Source: DASPLH01 sp035627675 | Lineage (GTDB): Bacteria > Acidobacteriota > Terriglobia > Terriglobales > Acidobacteriaceae | Length of the DNA stretch: 14,558 bases | NCBI GenBank assembly: GCA_035627675.1 | Contig: DASPLH010000016.1 | Span: 1-14,558, forward strand | Direction of reading: 5' to 3' | In this document: one piece after another, positions 4,910 to 12,349 of the stretch | How the letters are laid out: the number at the start of each line of letters is the position of its first letter | Position numbering within the stretch: position 1 is the stretch's first letter | The notes under the pieces: model-generated | The model's input: only the letters and a program-made list of their open reading frames with translations | What the model was told of the DNA's origin: nothing | Databases searched by the model: none | Program-made: the position numbers and the translations under genes

Positions 4910-7342
4910 ATGTCTTCTGCTGCGTCTGGCTTCTCCTCGGCACGTCGTCGTAACAACCTGAAACTCGCTGCTCGAATCGCTTTGCTGGTTGCCGTCGTGG
5001 TGGTCAGCTCAGCGGCAGCAGTCTACTACTGGATTCATAGTGCCGCAACGAAGGCCCTGCCGCGGGTCGAAGGCAGTGTGTCGCTGGAAGGCCTGCAAGC
5101 GCCCGTGACGGTGGTCCGCGACCTGCAAGGCGTGCCCCACATCACGGCGGCCGGCATGGAGGATCTGTTTTTCGCGCAGGGCTATGTCACCGCCCAGGAT
5201 CGTTTCTGGGAGATGGATGCGACACGCCGTTTCGCCGCCGGCGAACTGGCCGCGGCTTTCGGCTCCGAAATGATCGAGCAGGACAAGGCGCAACGGCTCC
5301 TGGGACTCCGGTATGTTGCCGAGCGCGCGGCGGCCAATCTCGCGCCTCGCGACCGCGCCTACTTCGAAGCGTACGCCCGGGGCGTCAATGCCTACATAGC
5401 AGAACATCAATATAAGCTTCCGCTGGAGTTCCGCGTGCTGCGGTACTTCCCTCGCGCCTGGTCGGTAGAGGACTCGTTTCTGATCGGCGCGATGATGGCG
5501 CAACTGCTAACCCACGGCAATTACCTCGATGAGCTGCACCACGAGGCGATCCTGGCGAAGTTGGGGCCGCAACTCACCGCCGACCTCTACGTACAGACCT
5601 CGGGCCGCGACCTCCCGCCGCAGACGGCCAGCAATCCCGGTGAGTTGCCGCCCCCTCCTCCGTCCGAAGAGGAACGGGGAGCGGCTTCCCTTCCGTCTCA
5701 GGCATTGGGGGTGGTGAGTCCGGTCGCCCCACAGCTGGAACGCATGGCTCCGGGCTCGAACAACTGGGTGATCTCCGGCGCGCACACCGCCAGCGGCAAG
5801 CCGCTGCTCTCGGACGACATGCACCTGCCTCACCGGATTCCCGACACATGGTACGAGGTACACCTCACCAGCGGAGAGTTCGACGCAGCCGGCGTAAGCG
5901 TGCCCGGAATGCCGGCGGTGGTAGTGGGACACAACCGGCGCATCGCGTGGGGCTTCACCAGCGTGATGCCCGACGTGGAAGACGTTTACATCGAGACCTT
6001 CAACGAGCGCGGCGAGTACCTAACTCCGAGTGGATGGCAGAGACCCGAGGTGCGGCGCGAAACCATCGCCGTGAAGCGCGGCCGCGACGTGCAGATGGAT
6101 GTGGTGGTGACGCGGCACGGGCCGGTCATCACTCCCTCGCTGAAAGGCGAGTCCCGGCAAGTCGCGCTGCGCTGGACGATGTACGACGACCATATGCTCT
6201 CGTTTCCGTTCTTCGAGGTCAACGCGGCGCGCAACTGGCAGGAGTTCCGCGCGGCGTTCTCGCGATTCGGAATTCCGGGACAGAATGTGGTGTACGCCGA
6301 CGTGGACGGGCATATCGGGTACCAGGCGACCGGCATGTATCCCATACGCAAGGCGGGCGATGGCTCGATGCCGGTGAATGGAAGCGATGACAGCTACGAG
6401 TGGTCTGGCTACGTTCCTTTCGAGCAGCTTCCGAGCGTGTACGATCCCGAGACCGGGATGATCGCAACGGCCAACGGGCGAGTCACGCCAGACGGGTACC
6501 CGTTTGTGCTGACGACCGAGTGGGGTTCGCCCTACCGCACGGAGCGCATCTACCGCATGCTGCGGCAGAACAGGAAGTTCACGGCGGCCGACATGCTTGA
6601 AATTCAGACCGACGTGTACTCCGATCTCGACCGCTTCGTCGCCGAACGCTTTGTCTATGCGATCGACCGCACCGCGAATGCCTCCGATCGCGTACGCAAC
6701 GCGGCCGACCTGCTTCGCAATTGGAATGGCCGCATGGAGAAAGATTCGGCCGCGGCGGCGCTGGCGCAGACGGCCCGCATCCGATTGCAGGAAGTGCTGC
6801 TCAAGTCGAAGCTTGGGGACTCCTCCAAGCTCTACACGTGGTGGATGTCTCCCGTGTGGCTGGAAAACACGGTGTTGTACCAGCCGTCGCGATGGCTGCC
6901 CAGCGGCTACAGCGACTGGAACGCCCTGATGACTGAGGTTGCGGAATCGGCGATCTCGGACGCGGGGGCTCCGCGCGACTTGAGCAAATGGAAGTATGGC
7001 GAGATGTTCCCGGTGGAAGTAAAGCACCCGATCTTCGGGAACATCCCATTCCTGCGGAACCTGGGGTCCAGCGGCAAGCTCCCTCAGTCTGGCAACGGAG
7101 TGACGGTGAAGCAGGTGGGACGGGCGTTCGGACCTTCGCAGAGGTTCACGGCAGACCTGTCGAACTGGGATCAATCGACGATGAACCTTGTGATGGGACA
7201 GTCCGGGAACATCTACAGCCCTCACTATAAGGATCACTGGCCGGCGTGGTACGAGGGCAAGACCTTCGCGCTGCCGTTCAGTCCGGGGGCGGTCGCCGGC
7301 AGCAAGAAACACGAACTTACGCTGGTGCCGGCCGGGCGGTAG
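4910..7342 (+). CDS. Penicillin acylase family protein (Ntn hydrolase, peptidase S45)
   Basis: A self-processing amidase of the penicillin G acylase/acyl-homoserine-lactone acylase family, hydrolysing an acyl-amide bond; the substrate cannot be told from sequence. It is 810 residues, close to the usual precursor length. An arginine-rich N-terminus leads into a hydrophobic segment (about 20-42, LAARIALLVAVVVVSSAAAV) that is a signal peptide or uncleaved anchor, placing the enzyme outside the cytoplasmic membrane. The alpha chain carries VPHITAAGMEDLFFAQGYVT (75-94) and QDRFWEMDATRRFAAGELA. A proline/glutamate-rich stretch (about 243-260) resembles the excised spacer. The beta chain begins at Ser283 in PGSNNWVISG, the catalytic N-terminal serine. 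Later family segments include GKPLLSDDMHL, GFTSVMPDVEDVYIE and YRTERIYRML. Start choice follows the TACAAT box 9 nt upstream. It is convergent with the lipoprotein gene downstream. Confidence 0.95.
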   Translation: MSSAASGFSSARRRNNLKLAARIALLVAVVVVSSAAAVYYWIHSAATKALPRVEGSVSLEGLQAPVTVVRDLQGVPHITAAGMEDLFFAQGYVTAQDRFWEMDATRRFAAGELAAAFGSEMIEQDKAQRLLGLRYVAERAAANLAPRDRAYFEAYARGVNAYIAEHQYKLPLEFRVLRYFPRAWSVEDSFLIGAMMAQLLTHGNYLDELHHEAILAKLGPQLTADLYVQTSGRDLPPQTASNPGELPPPPPSEEERGAASLPSQALGVVSPVAPQLERMAPGSNNWVISGAHTASGKPLLSDDMHLPHRIPDTWYEVHLTSGEFDAAGVSVPGMPAVVVGHNRRIAWGFTSVMPDVEDVYIETFNERGEYLTPSGWQRPEVRRETIAVKRGRDVQMDVVVTRHGPVITPSLKGESRQVALRWTMYDDHMLSFPFFEVNAARNWQEFRAAFSRFGIPGQNVVYADVDGHIGYQATGMYPIRKAGDGSMPVNGSDDSYEWSGYVPFEQLPSVYDPETGMIATANGRVTPDGYPFVLTTEWGSPYRTERIYRMLRQNRKFTAADMLEIQTDVYSDLDRFVAERFVYAIDRTANASDRVRNAADLLRNWNGRMEKDSAAAALAQTARIRLQEVLLKSKLGDSSKLYTWWMSPVWLENTVLYQPSRWLPSGYSDWNALMTEVAESAISDAGAPRDLSKWKYGEMFPVEVKHPIFGNIPFLRNLGSSGKLPQSGNGVTVKQVGRAFGPSQRFTADLSNWDQSTMNLVMGQSGNIYSPHYKDHWPAWYEGKTFALPFSPGAVAGSKKHELTLVPAGR

Positions 7343-7420
7343 GGCCTCGGCCAAGAAAGTGCTTCATCCCCGCCCAGCCGAGGGCGGCTGAGCCTACCGG
7401 TGCATTGCGATTACACGCCA

Positions 7421-7488
7421 ATGTAGGCCACCGCCGGGGCACACGTTTCATCGCTCATCCCACATTTGCTTCGCAGATGTGGGCCACC
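7421..7488. repeat. Short repeat/hairpin (REP-like) in a convergent intergenic gap
   Basis: ATGTAGGCCACC (7421-7432) recurs as ATGTGGGCCACC (7477-7488), an 11 of 12 match. The second copy is part of a hairpin, CCCACATTTG (7459-7468) and CAGATGTGGG (7474-7483), with one G-T pair and a CTTCG loop. There is no T-tract on either side, so it does not look like an ordinary terminator. Its position between two convergent genes suits a repetitive extragenic palindrome. The rest of 7343-7500 holds only a short GC-rich stem (CAGCCG 7375-7380 / CGGCTG 7385-7390). Confidence 0.4.
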
Positions 7489-7500
7489 AAATCTCGTCAC

Positions 7501-7537
7501 CAAAACAAAAGAGCAGCAAGGTTGGACCTTGCTGCTC
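7501..7537 (-). terminator. Strong intrinsic terminator of the beta-propeller lipoprotein gene
   Basis: GAGCAGCAAGGT (7511-7522) and ACCTTGCTGCTC (7526-7537) form a perfect 12-bp stem with a 3-nt loop. On the minus strand it is followed by TTTTGTTTTG (7510-7501). It begins 20 bp after the TAG stop of the lipoprotein gene. Confidence 0.92.
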
Positions 7538-7557
7538 GCATGTTTCTAGACGGATGC

Positions 7558-8736
7558 CTACTGGAGCTTCGGCACGTACTGGACGTCGCCCGCTTCTCCG
7601 ACGATGTCGATGGTGGTCGGGATCTCTTTCAACGCCAGGTCGTAAACTTTCAGTTCCCCACCTTCGATCGTGTACATCACGCTGCGCGGCTCAATGAATG
7701 TCATGCCGGTGAGGTTTCCGTTCGAAGCCTGGCCCGCCGGGGGATCGTTCACCACGACCTGATTGTTGGAAGGATCAAACAGACTGAGGCATCCGCGTGA
7801 CGTGCCGCAATCTCGCGCGCCGATCCAAACCTTGTTGCCCGCGAACTCCATGCTCGTGTGAGTGCCGGGACCGATGTTGACCGGGGCCGAGGCCGTCATG
7901 GCGTTGGTGTCGATGGTCTGCACCGTTCCGCCCGAACCGTTGGGCGCGCCCGCCACGTAAAGGGTCGAGCCATTCAGGAAGCCGACGGTTGCACCCTCAA
8001 CGTTGACGCTGCGCGTGGCGCCGGAGGCAAATGTCACTTCGGTGACCGCGGCCTGCGTGCCGCCGCATTCAGCTCCGCAGCTCAGGATGTAAACCTTCGA
8101 ACCGTCGGCGGTGAAGAACCCGGCTACCGGACGCGAGAAGCCGGTCAGAGTCGTAGTCGCCGGAGTCGCGGTCGAAACGTCAATCACCGTGACCACGTCG
8201 AGCGAATCGCTGAAGGCGAGCAGCCGCTTGCCCTGCGGGTCGAGCGCAAGCCCGCGCGCGTTCCGGACGGGAATGGTGTTGGTGATGGTGCCCGCCGTGT
8301 AATCGACGATCCTCACCGCGCCCGCAGGCGCATTAGTGTTCGTTAGGTTACGCAGCGAGGCATAGAGCGTCTTGTTGTCGGGAGCCATGACCACGTCGCC
8401 CACGATATCGCCCATGCCGAGATTGCCCGTGACGGAGGTTTCCTTCGTGTTGTCGATCGCGGTCAGCAGACCCAGGGTGGCTGACTTGACGATGGTGATC
8501 TTCTTGTCGGGACTCAGGTACATGCCGCCGCCCCCGGCGATGTTGGCGGGCGTGAAGCCGGTCGGCCGGTCCTGCTCGGCGTCGATGATGGTTACGTTGC
8601 CGGTAAAGGTGTTCGTGACGAACGCACGGACGCGGAGATTGCTGACCGGATTCTCGGAGGACTGGCCGTCACCGCCGCCACATCCAGCCCAGAGGAAAAC
8701 GCCAAGTACGGAGAGAACGATTGCTGCTCGCTTCAA
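7558..8736 (-). CDS. Beta-propeller lipoprotein (YVTN-type repeats)
   Basis: A 392-residue secreted lipoprotein of unknown function. The N-terminus MKRAAIVLSVLGVFLWAGC is a signal peptide with a lipobox whose cysteine (Cys19) would be lipidated, followed by a glycine-rich tether. The rest is made of repeated four-stranded blades: AFVTNTFTGNVTIIDAEQ, LYASLRN...GAVRIVDYTAGTITNTI, RLLAFSDSLDVVTVIDVSTA, KVYILSCG, LYVAGAPNGSGGTVQTID and VMYTIEGGELKVYDLAL. These match the YVTN/NHL propeller style and suggest a protein- or ligand-binding scaffold rather than an enzyme. Two cysteine pairs (220/224 and 310/316) could form disulfides. The start is TTG 8736 with GGAG 9 nt upstream and a TATACT box further up. 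Divergent from the methionine-synthesis fusion gene; ends in a strong terminator. Confidence 0.88.
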   Translation of the reverse strand: MKRAAIVLSVLGVFLWAGCGGGDGQSSENPVSNLRVRAFVTNTFTGNVTIIDAEQDRPTGFTPANIAGGGGMYLSPDKKITIVKSATLGLLTAIDNTKETSVTGNLGMGDIVGDVVMAPDNKTLYASLRNLTNTNAPAGAVRIVDYTAGTITNTIPVRNARGLALDPQGKRLLAFSDSLDVVTVIDVSTATPATTTLTGFSRPVAGFFTADGSKVYILSCGAECGGTQAAVTEVTFASGATRSVNVEGATVGFLNGSTLYVAGAPNGSGGTVQTIDTNAMTASAPVNIGPGTHTSMEFAGNKVWIGARDCGTSRGCLSLFDPSNNQVVVNDPPAGQASNGNLTGMTFIEPRSVMYTIEGGELKVYDLALKEIPTTIDIVGEAGDVQYVPKLQ

Positions 8737-8737
8737 G

Positions 8738-8751
8738 CTGGAGCACTCCAG
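8738..8751 (-). promoter_or_regulatory. Inverted repeat covering the ribosome binding site of the lipoprotein gene
   Basis: CTGGAG and CTCCAG are separated by 2 nt just before the TTG start. The minus-strand GGAG (8746-8749) is the Shine-Dalgarno sequence. In RNA it can form a 5-bp stem with a 4-nt loop, which may weaken translation initiation. Confidence 0.35.
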
Positions 8752-8783
8752 AACGTAAGTATGGGAACTCGTGCGGAATCACG

Positions 8784-8789
8784 AGTATA
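8784..8789 (-). promoter_or_regulatory. Probable -10 element (TATACT) of the lipoprotein gene
   Basis: TATACT on the minus strand differs from the TATAAT consensus at one position and lies 47 nt upstream of the TTG start. The -35 is poor: CAGTGT lies at a 17-bp spacing. Confidence 0.5.
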
Positions 8790-8823
8790 GCAAAGTGGAC
8801 ACCCTAACACTGCCTTCCAACCG

Positions 8824-8832
8824 TGCTATCGT
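8824..8832 (+). promoter_or_regulatory. Probable extended -10 (TGC-TATCGT) of the methionine-synthesis fusion gene
   Basis: TGC directly precedes TATCGT. A weak TGGACA (8796-8801) lies upstream at a non-ideal distance. Transcription starting near 8839 leaves about 23 nt before ATG 8863, including AGGAG (8844-8848). This is too short for an S-box or cobalamin riboswitch. Confidence 0.4.
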
Positions 8833-8862
8833 TGTTGTCACCCAGGAGATACGGATCAACGA

Positions 8863-10719
8863 ATGTCCGAACTGTTCTTAGAACGCCTGAAACGCGGCCC
8901 CATCCTTTGCGACGGCGCAATGGGGACGCTGTTGTACGCCAAGGGCGTCTTCATCAACCGATGTTATGACGAGCTGAACATCTCCCAGCCGGAGATGATC
9001 CTCGACATCCACCGGGATTACGTCAAGGCCGGCGCAGACATCATCGAGACCAACACGTTCGGCGCCAATTCGTTTCGCCTGCTCCGCCACGGTCTTCAGG
9101 ATCGCCTCCGGGAGATCAACGTCCGCGGCGCCCAGATCGCGCGCGAGGCGGTCGCGGGCACCGGCGCCTACGTCGCCGGATCGGTGGGACCAATCGGCGT
9201 GCGCATGGAACCTCTCGGCAAGATTGCCCGCGAGGAAGCCCGCGCCGCGTTCGCCGAACAGATCGCGGCTCTCGCCGAAGGCGGAGTCGATCTGCTCATC
9301 CTGGAAACCTTCGGGTTCATAGACGAACTGCACCAGGCGATCCTGGCGGCGCGCGAAGTCGCGCCTCAACTGCCGGTGGTCGCGCAGGTAACGATCGACG
9401 AAGGCGGCGAGAGCCTCGACGGCTCCGAACCGGAGAGTTTCGCCGAACGCCTGGCAGAGTACGGCGCCGATGTCATCGGCTGTAACTGCTCGGTGGGCCC
9501 GGTCGCCATGCTGGACGCGCTCGAACGCGTGCGGCGTGTCACAACCCTGCCGCTGGCGGCGCAGCCCAACGCAGGGATGCCCCGCAGCGTCGAGGGACGT
9601 AACATTTATCTCTGCTCGCCGGAATACATGGCGAGCTACACGCGCAAGTTCATTGCCGCCGGAGTTTCACTGGTCGGCGGCTGCTGCGGAACGACGCCGG
9701 AACACATCAAGGCGATGAAATCCGCGCTGCGCGTGGGCGAGGCGCGCACGTCCTCGTTTCCAGTAGTGACCGTGTCGAAAGAGAAAACGGTCGCGGCCAA
9801 GCCGATGGCGGAGCGCTCGCGACTGGGACAGAAGATCGCCGCAGGCGAGTTCGCGACGATGATCGAGATCGTGCCGCCGCGCGGCATGAACCCGCAGAAG
9901 GAACTCGACGCGGCACAGTTCGTGAAGTCCGTCGGGGTGGATGCGGTCAATATTCCCGACAGCCCCAGGGCCTCGGCTCGCATGAGCAACCAGGCTCTCT
10001 GCACACTGGTGCAGCAGAAGGTCGGCATCGAAACCGTTCTGCACTACACCTGCCGCGACCGCAACGTGCTGAGCATCCAGAGCGACCTGCTGGGCGCGTG
10101 CGCCCTCGGCATTCACAACCTGATCTGCATCACGGGCGATCCTCCGAAGCTCGGCAACTATCCCGACGCCACGGCTGTCTTCGACGTTGATTCGATCGGA
10201 TTGGTGAACATCGTCCGGAACCTCAACGAGGGCGTGGACATCGGCGGGAACCCGATTGGCGCGACGACATGCTTCGTCATCGGCGTGGGCGCGAACCCGG
10301 GCAGTCCGAACATCGACGAAGAGATCCGCCGGTTTGAATACAAGGTCGAGGCGGGCGCGAACTACGCCGTGACGCAGCCGGTGTTCGACATCGAGCTGCT
10401 CGAGGAATTCCTGCGGCGCATCGAGCACTGCCGCATTCCCGTTCTCGCAGGCATCTGGCCGCTCACCAGCGTCCGTAATGCGGAGTTCATGAAGAACGAA
10501 CTGCGGGTCTCGGTGCCGGACGCGATCCTGGCGCGCATGGCGGCGGCGAACAGCAGTCCTGAACACGCGCGCGCCGAAGGCGTGGCGATAGCGCGCGAGA
10601 TGCTCGACCGGGTCCGCCACGTTGTGCAGGGCGTGCAGGTCAGCGCTCCGCTCGGCAAGTACAACGCTGCCGTTGACGTGCTCGAAGTTCTGGGCAGCAC
10701 TCGCAGCGCCCGCGCGTAA
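8863..10719 (+). CDS. Bifunctional homocysteine S-methyltransferase / 5,10-methylenetetrahydrofolate reductase
   Basis: Joins two methionine-pathway enzymes in one 618-residue cytosolic protein, like Bacillus YitJ. Residues 1 to about 290 are a homocysteine-binding methyltransferase barrel: LCDGAMGTLLY (15-25), ETNTFGANSFRL and ILETFGFIDE. The zinc ligands are Cys209 in GCNCSVGP and Cys274-Cys275 in GGCCGTTPEH. After a short linker, residues about 322-600 are a flavin-dependent MTHFR barrel: EIVPPRGMNPQKEL (335-348), CITGDPPKLG (422-431), GVGANPGSP (474-482) and GANYAVTQPVFD (498-509). There is no folate-binding or cobalamin-binding domain, so the methyl donor for the first half is either a separate protein or S-methylmethionine-type; this is inference. 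AGGAG lies 14 nt before the ATG. It precedes ymdB by 72 bp on the same strand. Confidence 0.95.
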   Translation: MSELFLERLKRGPILCDGAMGTLLYAKGVFINRCYDELNISQPEMILDIHRDYVKAGADIIETNTFGANSFRLLRHGLQDRLREINVRGAQIAREAVAGTGAYVAGSVGPIGVRMEPLGKIAREEARAAFAEQIAALAEGGVDLLILETFGFIDELHQAILAAREVAPQLPVVAQVTIDEGGESLDGSEPESFAERLAEYGADVIGCNCSVGPVAMLDALERVRRVTTLPLAAQPNAGMPRSVEGRNIYLCSPEYMASYTRKFIAAGVSLVGGCCGTTPEHIKAMKSALRVGEARTSSFPVVTVSKEKTVAAKPMAERSRLGQKIAAGEFATMIEIVPPRGMNPQKELDAAQFVKSVGVDAVNIPDSPRASARMSNQALCTLVQQKVGIETVLHYTCRDRNVLSIQSDLLGACALGIHNLICITGDPPKLGNYPDATAVFDVDSIGLVNIVRNLNEGVDIGGNPIGATTCFVIGVGANPGSPNIDEEIRRFEYKVEAGANYAVTQPVFDIELLEEFLRRIEHCRIPVLAGIWPLTSVRNAEFMKNELRVSVPDAILARMAAANSSPEHARAEGVAIAREMLDRVRHVVQGVQVSAPLGKYNAAVDVLEVLGSTRSARA

Positions 10720-10740
10720 ACCTCGGTCCGCAACCCTGCG

Positions 10741-10782
10741 TGGTACCATCGATCCTTTCTTACGACTCGTTTTGGAAGGGAG
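10741..10782 (+). promoter_or_regulatory. Possible extended -10 (TGG-TACCAT) and Shine-Dalgarno of the ymdB-HAD pair
   Basis: TGG-TACCAT at 10741-10749 could start a transcript near 10756. GGAAGGGAG (10774-10782) ends 9 nt before the GTG at 10792 and supports that start codon. The -35 is not recognisable, so read-through from the gene upstream is also possible. Confidence 0.35.
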
Positions 10783-10791
10783 CCCCGCAGG

Positions 10792-11595
10792 GTGCGCATT
10801 CTTTTTATCGGAGATATCTTTGGCCGTCCTGGCCGTAACATCGTTCGCGAACACACAGCGAAACTGATCTCCGAACACAGGGTAGACCTCACGATCGCCA
10901 ACGGCGAGAATGCCGCGGGCGGATTCGGCATCACGCCGCAGATTGCCGAAGAACTCTTCGACCTTGGCATCGACGTGCTCACCACGGGCAACCACGTCTG
11001 GGACAAGCGCGAACTCATCGACTACTTCAACGCCGCCGAGAACGAGCCGTACAGCCCCGCGCGCCGGGTGCTGCGTCCGGCGAACTATCCGGACGGCACA
11101 CCAGGGGTGGGCGTGTATGAGGGCACTACGCGCGCAGGAGTTCCCTACGCTGTCGTGAACCTGCAAGGACGCGTGTTCATGGCAAATATCGACGACCCGT
11201 TCCGCGCCGCCGACCATCTGCTGGAGCGGATTCAGGCGAAGGTGGTCTTCGTCGATATGCATGCCGAGGCGACGTCGGAAAAGATGGCGCTCGGCTGGTA
11301 TCTCGACGGCCGCGTAACGGCCCTGATCGGCACGCACACGCACATCCCAACGGCCGACGAGCGCGTGCTGCCCGGAGGGACTGCGTACCAGACCGATGTG
11401 GGCATGACAGGTCCGTATGACAGCGTCATCGGCGTCCAGAAGGAACTGATCATCCAGCGCTTTCTCAACAGCCTGCCGGGACGATTCGAAGCCGCCAACA
11501 AGGATGCGCGCCTGTGCGCGGTGGTGATCGACTGCGACGAGACGAGCGGACGCGCGCGTTCGATCGAACGCATCATGCTGCGGGACGAGCAGTAA
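10792..11595 (+). CDS. ymdB: YmdB/TIGR00282-family metallophosphoesterase
   Basis: Dimetal phosphoesterase; characterised relatives hydrolyse 2',3'-cyclic nucleotides, and Bacillus YmdB affects biofilm versus motility decisions. Length is 267 residues, as usual. Metal ligands are all present: Asp8 in FIGDIFGRPGR, Glu39-Asn40 in NGENAAGGFGIT, Asn67-His68 in TTGNHVWDK, His157 in DMHAEATSEK, and His182 and His184 in GTHTHIPTADE. The family ending TDVGMTGPYDSVIG is also clear. The start is GTG at 10792 with a strong purine-rich Shine-Dalgarno 9 nt upstream. Its TAA stop overlaps the ATG of the HAD gene by one base, so the two are translationally coupled. It is not next to rny (RNase Y), its neighbour in Firmicutes. 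Confidence 0.94.
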   Translation: MRILFIGDIFGRPGRNIVREHTAKLISEHRVDLTIANGENAAGGFGITPQIAEELFDLGIDVLTTGNHVWDKRELIDYFNAAENEPYSPARRVLRPANYPDGTPGVGVYEGTTRAGVPYAVVNLQGRVFMANIDDPFRAADHLLERIQAKVVFVDMHAEATSEKMALGWYLDGRVTALIGTHTHIPTADERVLPGGTAYQTDVGMTGPYDSVIGVQKELIIQRFLNSLPGRFEAANKDARLCAVVIDCDETSGRARSIERIMLRDEQ

Positions 11596-12308
11596 TGAGC
11601 GACGGCCGAGTCCCCATCCAGGGTTTCGACTGGCGCGCGTTCGACGCTTACCTGTTCGACATCGACGGGACGCTGCTGAACTCCCGGGACGGCGTGCACT
11701 ATCACGCCTTCCATGCCGGTCTGCGCGAAGCTTACGGTTGCGACGAGAAGATCGACGGCGTACCCGTGCACGGAAACACCGACATCGGCATTCTGAGGGC
11801 TGCCACCAGGTTGGCGGGCATCGGGGAAGAAGAGTTCCGGCGCGGGTTGCCGAAGGCGATTGCAACCATGCAGGCCGAGGTGGAGCGAAACGCGGCCGGA
11901 ATGCTTCCGCAGGTCTGCCCTTCCATCGAGAAGCTGCTGACGGAGTTGCGCGCCGAAGGGAAACTCCTTGCCGTCGCATCGGGCAATCTCGAGCCCATTG
12001 GTTGGGCGAAACTTCGCGCCGCAAATCTTGCCCGGTTCTTCTCCTTCGGTTCATTCAGCGACCGCCACGAAACCCGCACGGAGATCTTTCGCTATGGCGC
12101 GGAACGCGCACGCGAGATCCTCGGGACGGCGGCGCGCGTGTGCTTCGTGGGCGACACGCCGAACGATGTCGCGGCGGCGCGGGAACTCTCCCTGCCGGTG
12201 ATCGCCGTTGCCACCGGGACGTATACCTACGACCAGCTTTGTGCCACCGGCCCGGACATTTGTCTCACCTGCTGCGACGACCTCTTCGCCGGACTCGAGT
12301 CCCGCTGA
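11595..12308 (+). CDS. HAD-family hydrolase, phosphoglycolate phosphatase-like
   Basis: A 237-residue haloacid-dehalogenase-fold phosphatase, probably acting on a small phosphorylated metabolite. All four HAD motifs are visible: I, FDIDGTLLNS (21-30; nucleophile Asp22 and acid Asp24); II, AVASGNLEP (126-134; Ser129); III, the lysine of GWAKLRAANL (136-145; Lys139); IV, CFVGDTPNDVAAA (183-195; Asp187 and Asp191). A helical C1 cap lies between motifs I and II, as in Gph/PGMB-type enzymes. The ATG shares its A with the TAA stop of ymdB. Frame extension upstream to 11514 lies wholly inside ymdB and is not used. The substrate is unknown. Methionine-cycle or nucleotide salvage is conceivable from context but unproven. 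Confidence 0.92.
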   Translation: MSDGRVPIQGFDWRAFDAYLFDIDGTLLNSRDGVHYHAFHAGLREAYGCDEKIDGVPVHGNTDIGILRAATRLAGIGEEEFRRGLPKAIATMQAEVERNAAGMLPQVCPSIEKLLTELRAEGKLLAVASGNLEPIGWAKLRAANLARFFSFGSFSDRHETRTEIFRYGAERAREILGTAARVCFVGDTPNDVAAARELSLPVIAVATGTYTYDQLCATGPDICLTCCDDLFAGLESR

Positions 12309-12336
12309 CCTTCCCTGCCCGGGTGCTCCAGTCGGG

Positions 12337-12342
12337 TAGAAT
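12337..12342 (+). promoter_or_regulatory. Probable -10 element (TAGAAT) of the secretin gene, leaderless arrangement
   Basis: TAGAAT lies 7 nt before ATG 12350, placing the transcript start at or next to the A of the start codon. No Shine-Dalgarno sequence is present between them. This sits in the 41-bp gap after the HAD gene and suggests independent transcription. Confidence 0.55.
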
Positions 12343-12349
12343 TACCGCC

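Noticed and set aside
6020..7354. 444-codon minus-strand open frame opposite the acylase
   Set aside because: Composition-driven shadow of the acylase gene with no recognisable motif.
8737..8862. S-box or cobalamin riboswitch before the methionine-synthesis fusion gene
   Set aside because: Only about 23 nt of leader follow the likely promoter, and the whole gap is 126 bp shared with a divergent gene. No conserved riboswitch core was recognised.
9667..12054. 795-codon open frame on the minus strand across the fusion gene, ymdB and the HAD gene
   Set aside because: It is antisense to three clear genes, is rich in Arg/His/Asp/Val and has no domain. Long antisense frames are expected from strong GC bias at third codon positions.
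11738..12349. 204-codon in-frame extension upstream of the secretin
   Set aside because: It lies inside the HAD gene, is arginine-rich, and would bury a perfect signal peptide. The TAGAAT box supports ATG 12350.
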